Positions 57,400-64,000 of a DNA stretch of 64,000 bases are shown here, in pieces. Location of the stretch: NCBI GenBank assembly GCA_900314535.1, contig OMVT01000006.1, positions 87,019-151,018 of the forward strand, given 5' to 3'. The stretch's first letter is position 1. Every line of letters begins with the position of its first letter. Position numbers and translations under genes: made by a program. Source of the DNA: an uncultured Olsenella sp. (GTDB lineage Bacteria > Actinomycetota > Coriobacteriia > Coriobacteriales > Atopobiaceae). Under the pieces are notes generated by a model. The model worked only from the letters and a program-made list of their open reading frames with translations, searched no databases and was not told where the DNA came from.

Positions 57400-59349
57400 A
57401 TGAGCGTGCCCAAGAAAGAAGAATACGGCGCGAGCAGCATCAAGGTCCTCGAAGGCCTTGAGCCGGTCCGCAAGCGTCCTGGCATGTATATCGGCTCCAC
57501 GAGCGCCACAGGCCTGCACCATCTGGTCTGGGAGGTCGTCGACAACTCCGTCGATGAGGCGCTTGCTGGCTTCTGCACCAAGATCAAGGTGACGGTGCAT
57601 CCCGACAATTCCGTCACGGTCGAGGACAATGGCCGTGGCATCCCGGTAGCCAAACACCCGCAGAAGAAGATCCCGACCCTCGAGGTCGTTCTCACGGTGC
57701 TCCATGCCGGTGGCAAGTTCGACAACAATGCCTACAAGGTCTCCGGCGGTCTTCATGGCGTCGGCGTCTCTGTCGTCAATGCCCTTTCCAAGCGCCTGGT
57801 CGTCACGGTCAAGCGCGATGGCGGAATCTACCAGATGGAGTTCGCACGCGGCAAGACCGTGAAGAAGATGGAGCAGATCGGCACCTCGAAGGCGACCGGC
57901 ACGACCGTCACATTCTGGCCGGACGACGAGATCTTCGAGACGACGGTCTACAACTACGACACGCTGCATGACCGCCTGCAGGAGACGGCCTTCCTGAACA
58001 AGGGCCTCAAGATCATCCTCACGGACGAGCGCGAGCTCACGCCGCGTACGGATGAGTTCTGCTACCAGGGCGGCATCATCGACTTCGTCAAGTTCCTGAA
58101 CAATGAGAAGGAGATCCTGCCCGGCTGCTCCAAGCCTATCTACATCGAGGGCAAGACCGACCCCGACACCCCGCTCGAGAAGAAGGGCGAGGTCGAGGTT
58201 GCCATGCAGTGGAATGCTGGCTATTCGGAGAATGTCATGGGCTTTGCCAATGACATCTACACCGAAGAGGGCGGCATGCACATCGAGGGCTTCCGCACCG
58301 CTCTTACCAAGGTCATGAACGACTATGCGAGGAGCCACAACCTCCTGAAGGAGAAGGATGCCAACCTCACGGGCGACGATATCCGCGAGGGCCTCTGTGC
58401 CATCGTCTCCGTCAAGCTCCCCGATCCCCAGTTCGAGGGCCAGACGAAGGCAAAGCTCGGCAGCTCCTACATGCGCACGCTCACGAACCGCATCGTCTCC
58501 CAGGGGCTTTCCGACTACCTCGAAGAGCACCCGAACCAGGCGAAGGAGATCTTCAAGAAGGCCTCCCAGGCAGCACGCGGACGCCTTGCCGCCCAGAAGG
58601 CACGCCAGGCAACGAGAAGGCGCGGCCTCCTCGAGACGGCGTCCCTTCCTGGCAAGCTTGCCGACTGCTCCGTGCGCGAGGCAGCCATGACCGAGCTCTT
58701 CATCGTCGAGGGCGACTCCGCAGGCGGCTCTGCAAAGATGGCACGCGACCGTTCCATCCAGGCAGTGCTTCCGCTTCGCGGAAAGATTCTGAATGTCGAA
58801 CGCGTCCAGGAGCACAGGGCCCTTTCCTCTGACACGATCCAGTCCCTGATCACGGCCATCGGCACGGGTGTGGGCGAGGAGTTCAACATCGAGAAGGCCC
58901 GCTATCACAAGATCGTGATCATGACGGATGCCGATGTCGACGGCGCCCACATCAGGATCCTCCTTCTGACGTTCTTCTTCCGCTTCATGAAGCCCATGAT
59001 CGAGGCAGGCTACATCTATGTGGCGCAGCCCCCTCTCTACCAGCTGAAGCCCAAGGGCAAGAAGCATGGCAAGTACCTCTATACGGATGAGGAGCTCGCC
59101 CTCGAGGCCAAGAAGTACGAGGATCCGACAAAGTATACCGTGCAGCGCTACAAGGGCCTGGGCGAGATGGACCCTGAGCAGCTCTGGACGACGACCATGG
59201 ACCCGAAGAACCGCATCATGCTCAAGGTCACGATCGACGACGCGATGGCAGCAGAGCGTGCCGTCGAAGACCTCATGGGCACCCAGGTAGAGAAGCGCAA
59301 GGACTTCATCCAGAACCATGCCAAGGACGTGCGGTTCCTCGACATCTAG
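57400..59349 (+). CDS. gyrB: DNA gyrase subunit B
   Basis: This 649-residue protein is the ATPase half of the type IIA topoisomerase that adds negative supercoils. GHKL motifs are VDNSVDEALAGF, VEDNGRGIPV and GGLHGVGVSVVNALS. The TOPRIM signature is FIVEGDSAGGSAKMARDR, with IMTDADVDGAHI. The C-terminal part has YKGLGEMDPEQLWTTTM. The ATG at 57400 has GGAGAG upstream. Earlier in-frame starts encode a Cys-rich stretch unlike GyrB. Confidence 0.97.
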   Translation: MSVPKKEEYGASSIKVLEGLEPVRKRPGMYIGSTSATGLHHLVWEVVDNSVDEALAGFCTKIKVTVHPDNSVTVEDNGRGIPVAKHPQKKIPTLEVVLTVLHAGGKFDNNAYKVSGGLHGVGVSVVNALSKRLVVTVKRDGGIYQMEFARGKTVKKMEQIGTSKATGTTVTFWPDDEIFETTVYNYDTLHDRLQETAFLNKGLKIILTDERELTPRTDEFCYQGGIIDFVKFLNNEKEILPGCSKPIYIEGKTDPDTPLEKKGEVEVAMQWNAGYSENVMGFANDIYTEEGGMHIEGFRTALTKVMNDYARSHNLLKEKDANLTGDDIREGLCAIVSVKLPDPQFEGQTKAKLGSSYMRTLTNRIVSQGLSDYLEEHPNQAKEIFKKASQAARGRLAAQKARQATRRRGLLETASLPGKLADCSVREAAMTELFIVEGDSAGGSAKMARDRSIQAVLPLRGKILNVERVQEHRALSSDTIQSLITAIGTGVGEEFNIEKARYHKIVIMTDADVDGAHIRILLLTFFFRFMKPMIEAGYIYVAQPPLYQLKPKGKKHGKYLYTDEELALEAKKYEDPTKYTVQRYKGLGEMDPEQLWTTTMDPKNRIMLKVTIDDAMAAERAVEDLMGTQVEKRKDFIQNHAKDVRFLDI

Positions 59350-59362
59350 CGAAAGGTGATAC

Positions 59363-62215
59363 GTGGCTGACGACAACAACAAGCATCCAGGAGATGATCT
59401 CTTCGCAGGCGACGGGGACGACAATGAGACCCCCGAGCGCGGCGATGAGTTCGAAGACGACCTGGATGACACCGATGAGGACACGGAAGACCTGGATGGG
59501 TCTGACGACGATGACCTCGACGGCGACGACGATGAAGATGAATACGGAGATGAGGAAGAGGATGCAGGCGAGGAGAATCTGAACCTCGCCGGTGCCAACC
59601 TCTCCCACACGATCTCGGACGAGGCAGGCACCCGCCTCGACCTCTCCGACATCCACGGCGGTGCGCTCAAGCCCGACGACATGGCAGAAGAGATGAAGGC
59701 CTCCTTCCTCGAGTACTCCATGTCCGTCATCGTGGCCCGCGCCCTCCCTGATGTGCGCGATGGCCTGAAGCCGGTACATCGCCGCATCCTCTATGCCATG
59801 AATGAGGCTGGCATCACGCCGAACAAGCCCCACAAGAAGTCGGCATGGACCGTCGGCGAGGTCATGGGCAAGTACCATCCCCACGGCGATAGCTCCATCT
59901 ACGACGCAATGGTCCGCATGGCACAGGACTTCTCGATGAGGCTCCCCCTCATCGACGGCCATGGCAACTTCGGATCCATCGACGGCGATCCCCCAGCAGC
60001 AATGCGCTATACGGAATCCCGTCTGACGCGTGCCGCCATGGAGATGCTGGCTGACCTCAACAAGGAGACGGTCGATCTCCAGCCGAACTACGACGAATCG
60101 CTCTCCGAGCCTGCCGTTCTTCCTTCGGGCTTCCCGAACCTGCTTGTCAATGGCTCGAACGGCATCGCTGTCGGCATGGCAACAAACGTGCCGCCCCACA
60201 ACCTCAAGGAGACCGTCGATGCGGTCTGCCTGATGATCGACAACCCCGACGTCACGACCGACGAGCTCATGCAGGTGCTCCCCGGCCCTGACTTCCCGAC
60301 GGGCGGCATCATCATGGGCACTGACGGCATCAAGGAAGCCTATGAGACGGGCCGTGGCACGATCACGCTGCGCTCCAAGGTACACGTCGAGCAGAACAAG
60401 AACGGCCGCCAGCGCCTCGTCGTGACCGAGATCCCGTATCAGGTCAACAAGGGCCTTCTCCAGGAGAAGATTGCCCAGGCCGTGAACGAGAAGAAGATTG
60501 AAGGCATCTCGGACCTGCGCGATGAGTCCAACCGCAAGGGCATGCGCATCGTCATCGACCTCAAGAACGGTGCGGTGCCTGAGGTCGTGCTCAACAATCT
60601 TTACAAGCACACCCAGCTCCAGTCGAACTTCGGTGTCATCGATATCGCCCTTGTGGACGGCGTGCCGAGGACGCTGTCTCTCCGCGAGATGATCCACTAC
60701 TACATCGAGCACAGGGTCGACGTCGTCACAAGACGCACGCAGTATGACCTCGACAAGGCGAAGAAGCGTGTCCATGTCCTCGAGGGACTTCTCATCGCTG
60801 TCGACAACATCGACGAGATTGTCCATATCATCCGCTCCTCCAGGGATGATGCAGAGGCAAAGAGGCGCATGAACGAGCGCTTCCAGATCGACGATATCCA
60901 GGGCGAGGCAATCCTCCAGATGAGGCTCCGCAGGCTCACCGGTCTTGCGCGTGACGAGCTCGTGGCCCAGATCAAGGAGCTCCACGAGATGATTGCCTAC
61001 TACGAGGACCTCCTTGCCCACAAGGAGAAGATCTTGGGCGTCATCAAGGACGAGCTCCATGTGATCGCTGACAAGTACGGCGACAAGAGGCGCACGAAGA
61101 TCAATGCCCATGCGGCAGAGAACCTCGACGTCGAGGACCTCATCGCAGAAGAGGACATGGTCATCACCTTCACCCATGCCTCCTACGTGAAGAGGCTGCC
61201 GGTTGCGACCTACCGCTCGCAGAAGCGCGGCGGCAAGGGCATCCGCGGCGTGAGCCTCAAGGACAACGACTTCGTCGAGGATCTCTTCGTTGCTTCGACG
61301 CATGACTACATCATGTTCTTCACGAACAGGGGCAAGGTGTACCGCCTCAAGGTCCATGAGCTGCCGGTGGGCTCGCGCAATGCCCGCGGCACCGCTATCG
61401 TGAACCTGCTTCCGCTCGAGGAAGGGGAGCATCCGACAGCCGTCATCACCTGCCGCGACTTCCCGAAGGACGAATACCTGCTCTTTGCCACGAAGCAGGG
61501 TGTCGTGAAGAAGACCGCCATGTCCGAGTACGACAAGACACGCCATGACGGGCTCATTGCCATCAACCTCAAGGGCGGAGACGAGCTCATCAACGTGCGC
61601 CGCGTCAAGCCGGGCGAGAAGGTCATCCTCGTCACGACCGACGGCAAGGCCATCATGTTCGACGAGTCAGAAGCCCGCGAGATGGGACGTGCTGCCGGCG
61701 GCGTGCGCGGCATCACGCTCAAGAGCGATGCCACGGTTCTCGGCATGGAGATCACGAACGGCAACGGAGACCTCTTCGTCGTGACCGAGAATGGCTACGG
61801 CAAGAGGACGCCTGTGAGCGAGTACCCTGAGCACAAGCGTGGCGGCCAGGGCGTCCAGACCATCGCGATGACAGACAAGAAGGGCAAGCTTGTGGCCTGC
61901 CGTGTGGTGGGCCCCCAGCATGAGCTCATGATCATGAGCGAGTCTGGTGTCGTCATCCGTGTCCGCGCCAACGAGATTCCGCGTCTCAAGCGTGCGACCC
62001 AGGGTGTCCGCATCATGAACCTGCCCGAGAACGACCACGTGAGCGCCGTGGCACGCATGGTCGCGAAGAAGAAGCAGGCCCCGAAGCATGATTCGAACCA
62101 GATGGGCCTAGATCTTGCCTCTGCCGGCGCGAAGGAAGCCGACGACGAGGAGCCGGTCGATATCGGCGGCGAGGAAGAGGTCGACGAGGATTCGATTGAC
62201 GGGGACGAGGAATAG
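59363..62215 (+). CDS. gyrA: DNA gyrase subunit A with acidic N-terminal extension
   Basis: This 950-residue protein cuts and rejoins DNA. The conserved core begins near residue 107 ([35 protein letters not shown]). The quinolone region is [12 protein letters not shown] (172-183) with unmutated Ser and Asp. The catalytic Tyr is Y216 (AMRYTE). The C-terminal domain has the GyrA box in QKRGGKGI, which separates it from ParC. Residues 1-105 are unusual: more than half Asp/Glu, with runs such as [18 protein letters not shown]. The tail is also acidic. The GTG start at 59363 has AAAGGTGATAC upstream. Confidence 0.97.
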   Translation: MADDNNKHPGDDLFAGDGDDNETPERGDEFEDDLDDTDEDTEDLDGSDDDDLDGDDDEDEYGDEEEDAGEENLNLAGANLSHTISDEAGTRLDLSDIHGGALKPDDMAEEMKASFLEYSMSVIVARALPDVRDGLKPVHRRILYAMNEAGITPNKPHKKSAWTVGEVMGKYHPHGDSSIYDAMVRMAQDFSMRLPLIDGHGNFGSIDGDPPAAMRYTESRLTRAAMEMLADLNKETVDLQPNYDESLSEPAVLPSGFPNLLVNGSNGIAVGMATNVPPHNLKETVDAVCLMIDNPDVTTDELMQVLPGPDFPTGGIIMGTDGIKEAYETGRGTITLRSKVHVEQNKNGRQRLVVTEIPYQVNKGLLQEKIAQAVNEKKIEGISDLRDESNRKGMRIVIDLKNGAVPEVVLNNLYKHTQLQSNFGVIDIALVDGVPRTLSLREMIHYYIEHRVDVVTRRTQYDLDKAKKRVHVLEGLLIAVDNIDEIVHIIRSSRDDAEAKRRMNERFQIDDIQGEAILQMRLRRLTGLARDELVAQIKELHEMIAYYEDLLAHKEKILGVIKDELHVIADKYGDKRRTKINAHAAENLDVEDLIAEEDMVITFTHASYVKRLPVATYRSQKRGGKGIRGVSLKDNDFVEDLFVASTHDYIMFFTNRGKVYRLKVHELPVGSRNARGTAIVNLLPLEEGEHPTAVITCRDFPKDEYLLFATKQGVVKKTAMSEYDKTRHDGLIAINLKGGDELINVRRVKPGEKVILVTTDGKAIMFDESEAREMGRAAGGVRGITLKSDATVLGMEITNGNGDLFVVTENGYGKRTPVSEYPEHKRGGQGVQTIAMTDKKGKLVACRVVGPQHELMIMSESGVVIRVRANEIPRLKRATQGVRIMNLPENDHVSAVARMVAKKKQAPKHDSNQMGLDLASAGAKEADDEEPVDIGGEEEVDEDSIDGDEE

Positions 62216-62244
62216 TTCCTCCTCCCGATACACCCCAAGCATGC

Positions 62245-62284
62245 AATGGCCTCCCAGCAGTCAAGCTGGGAGGCCATTCCCTTA
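62245..62284 (+). terminator. Intrinsic terminator of gyrA
   Basis: A 14-bp perfect stem (AATGGCCTCCCAGC against its complement, 62245-62258 with 62265-62278) is followed by CCCTTACC. The T-run is weak but the stem is very stable. Confidence 0.75.
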
Positions 62285-62490
62285 CCTGAAGGATGCAAAG
62301 CTCTGACAGATATCTAACGTATCAAGAATGCTGAAAAAATAAGAAACTTGAATTTCAATACGGAATGTCCCGAATAAAGATTGTATGTTTCGCCCACCAT
62401 AAAAATTGCGCAACAACGAAAGGAGACTGATAGGATACTCTGTGCTACTAGGCATATGGAAACCAATCCAACAGAAATCAGGAAACCATA

Positions 62491-63915
62491 ATGGGCTATA
62501 GACCGAAGCATATGGCATATTCACCCAAGAATGAGCTTGCCTTCCGTCTTGGCATGGCTGTGACTCTGTCGGCTACGCTTGTCTGCGCAACTCCGGCATT
62601 TGCTGCTGAGGCGCAGACTTCGAGCGGCACAGCGCAGCAGACCCAGGCAAGCACAGCTGCAGTGACCGAGACTGCGCAGGATGCATCGTCGTCTTCGATG
62701 ACACCTGCAGCCACCACTGCAACCACGGAAGAGGCTGCCTCCAACAAATATGCGGCTGCGACTGAAACGAAGCAGACCGCATCGACGGCGCCTGCATCGT
62801 CTGACTCGTCCACCAAGGAAGATCAGACAACAGCATCGGCGGAGCCTGCCGCTCTGTCATCCAGTACTGAGTCTTTCAATGCCGAATCTTCCTCGAACAA
62901 TACTGAGAGCGCTGCATCAGAGAGCCAGCCGACCTCGACGGCAGAGGCCTCCGAGAAGTCTGCTGACAGCAATGATTCCACTGCATCGAATGGTGCTTCC
63001 GACACAGAGACTTCAACGCCAACCGCCATTGCAGAGTCCGACTCTGCTGCAACTACGGCATCTGAAGCTGCCAATACCACCGCTGCAGCCTCAGCGAAGG
63101 TTCAGGCGCTTTTTGCGAACTTCGAGACGGAAGAGAAGACCGAGCTCGACGGCATCGACATCTCTGGCTACCAGAAGGGCATCGATATCGCTGCTGTCCC
63201 GAGCGACTTCGTTATCGTGAAGGTCTCCGAAGGTACGGACAGAACCGCTACCTTCAAGGAACAGGCCGATGCTGCGCTCAAGGCGGGCAAGCTGCTTGGC
63301 CTCTATCACTTTGCGAATGCAGATACGACGGCAAGCGCGCAGGCTGAGTTTTTCGCCGACAGCGTCAAGGATTATCTTGGCAAGGCACTTCTGTTTCTCG
63401 ACTGGGAGGACACGTACTATAGCAAGGTGCGCGAGAAGGGCACGTCCTGGGCGGCCGAGTGGCTTGAGCGCGTCTATAAGCTCACAGGCGTGAAGCCGCT
63501 CATCTACATGAACAAGAATGCTACGCGCGAGTACGACTTCTCCGATATCGCGAAGGAGTACAAGCTCTGGGCTGCGCAGTATGCAGACATGGATGCGCAT
63601 GACGGATATCAGGACGATCCATGGCAGGATACCAGAGGCTACGGTGCATGGGGCTCTGCTCCGACGATTTTCCAGTACTCGAGCACGACGCATCTTGATG
63701 GCTACGATGGCAATCTCGATGTGGACAAGTTTTATGGGTCCAAGAGTGACTGGACGGCTCTGGCAGCGTCTGACGCTGCAGACAGTGCCAATTCATCCAT
63801 TTCAGTTCAGGTACCGACACTCTCGATAGTCGCTGCTGTTGAAGGAGGAAAGACAGTCAGTGCCTATAGCGGCCAGATAGCGGGCACGACCGGACAGGGC
63901 AAGAAGCTCATATGA
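62491..63915 (+). CDS. Secreted GH25 muramidase (lysozyme-like), apparently truncated
   Basis: This 474-residue protein has a signal peptide (about 1-38, cut near AFA/AE), a Ser/Thr/Ala-rich stretch (about 40-205), then a GH25 catalytic domain (about 217-420). The active-site residues lie in GIDISGYQKG (Asp223) and FLDWEDTYY (Asp304 and Glu306). The last 35 residues (YSGQIAGTTGQGKKLI) resemble the second half of a ChW-type repeat but stop at TGA before that repeat would be complete. The protein would cut peptidoglycan, in wall turnover or competition. The ATG lies in a short AT-rich leader, with AATCAGGAAACC upstream. Confidence 0.88.
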   Translation: MGYRPKHMAYSPKNELAFRLGMAVTLSATLVCATPAFAAEAQTSSGTAQQTQASTAAVTETAQDASSSSMTPAATTATTEEAASNKYAAATETKQTASTAPASSDSSTKEDQTTASAEPAALSSSTESFNAESSSNNTESAASESQPTSTAEASEKSADSNDSTASNGASDTETSTPTAIAESDSAATTASEAANTTAAASAKVQALFANFETEEKTELDGIDISGYQKGIDIAAVPSDFVIVKVSEGTDRTATFKEQADAALKAGKLLGLYHFANADTTASAQAEFFADSVKDYLGKALLFLDWEDTYYSKVREKGTSWAAEWLERVYKLTGVKPLIYMNKNATREYDFSDIAKEYKLWAAQYADMDAHDGYQDDPWQDTRGYGAWGSAPTIFQYSSTTHLDGYDGNLDVDKFYGSKSDWTALAASDAADSANSSISVQVPTLSIVAAVEGGKTVSAYSGQIAGTTGQGKKLI

Positions 63916-63927
63916 CCCGAACCCCTG

Positions 63928-64000
63928 TCAAGCGGCAATGCGGTCGCGGAACAGGAGCTTCCGAGGCTTCCTGAGCTGCAATGGCTGTGGAATATTCGGC
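63928..64000 (-). CDS. Possible C-terminus of a partial minus-strand gene
   Basis: From the right edge a frame reads PNIPQPLQLRKPRKLLFRDR to IAA and a TGA at 63928-63930. The codons are those preferred by the neighbours, and the stretch is basic. It lies right after the point where the GH25 gene stops. It may be the end of a convergent gene or of a mobile-element gene that cut the GH25 gene. Only 24 codons are seen. Confidence 0.35.
   Translation of the reverse strand, partial: PNIPQPLQLRKPRKLLFRDRIAA

Noticed and set aside
59363..62215. Possible topoisomerase IV ParC
   Set aside because: It directly follows gyrB and has a clear GyrA box (QKRGGKG).
1..64000. CRISPR arrays, prophage genes, rRNA genes, tmRNA
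   Set aside because: I looked for regularly spaced repeats, phage structural or integrase genes and long RNA genes and saw none. The only evenly built repeats are the three 32-bp copies near parS, which are too few and too widely spaced for a CRISPR.

Overview
The window is chromosomal DNA from a high-GC Gram-positive bacterium, most likely a member of the Coriobacteriia (Actinomycetota). This is an inference from codon use, from an actinobacterial-type fhaA-fhaB-pstP-SEDS/PBP-pknB operon, and from the origin cluster. It spans the replication origin. Core genes left of about 50 kb (rpmH, rnpA, yidD, yidC, jag, rsmG, parA, parB) lie on the minus strand, and those to the right (dnaA, dnaN, recF, a DciA-like gene, gyrB, gyrA) lie on the plus strand, so replication forks probably diverge from about 50-53 kb.

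Region 1-12 kb: serS, a tRNA-Leu, and a long plus-strand operon for Ser/Thr phospho-signalling and cell-wall growth. The operon holds a polytopic membrane kinase with an HLD catalytic loop, fhaA, fhaB, pstP, one gene that fuses a SEDS glycosyltransferase to a class B penicillin-binding protein, a possible 46-residue coupled ORF, and pknB with three PASTA domains. Region 12-26 kb, mostly minus strand: tRNA-Arg, purC, an OmpR-type two-component system, a Tat-exported protein, a TSCPD protein, purB, argH, argG, a membrane protein, tRNA-Lys, an M29 aminopeptidase and tRNA-Gly. argG is preceded by a 28-codon reading frame with seven Arg codons and then by an intrinsic terminator, which looks like an arginine-sensing attenuator. 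Region 26-38 kb: a thioester/isopeptide cell-wall adhesin, a 1626-residue membrane protein whose M28 metallopeptidase motifs are split by about 1,200 low-complexity acidic residues, an IS200/IS605 element with tnpA and tnpB, and a pafB/pafC-like WYL pair. Region 38-49.7 kb: a DinG-type exonuclease-helicase, ddl, rlmN, parB, parA, a 1.5-kb AT-rich non-coding stretch with parS sites and three copies of a 32-bp repeat, then rsmG to rpmH.

Region 49.7-64 kb: the origin. A GHKL ATPase with a Gln/Pro-rich linker and a winged-helix tail sits between rpmH and dnaA. The DNA-binding signature of DnaA departs from the usual sequence, and nearby repeats of TTTTC(A/G)ACA look like matching variant DnaA boxes. 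An AT-rich tract lies just before dnaN. Next come recF, a DciA-like gene, a toxin-antitoxin-like pair, gyrB, a gyrA with a roughly 100-residue acidic N-terminal extension, and a secreted GH25 muramidase that appears cut short at the window edge.

The strongest candidates for something undescribed are the argG leader, the SEDS-PBP fusion, the split M28 protein, the GHKL-winged-helix protein at oriC, the DnaA/box co-divergence, and the 32-bp repeats among the parS sites. All family names come from motif recognition by eye. No database search was run.
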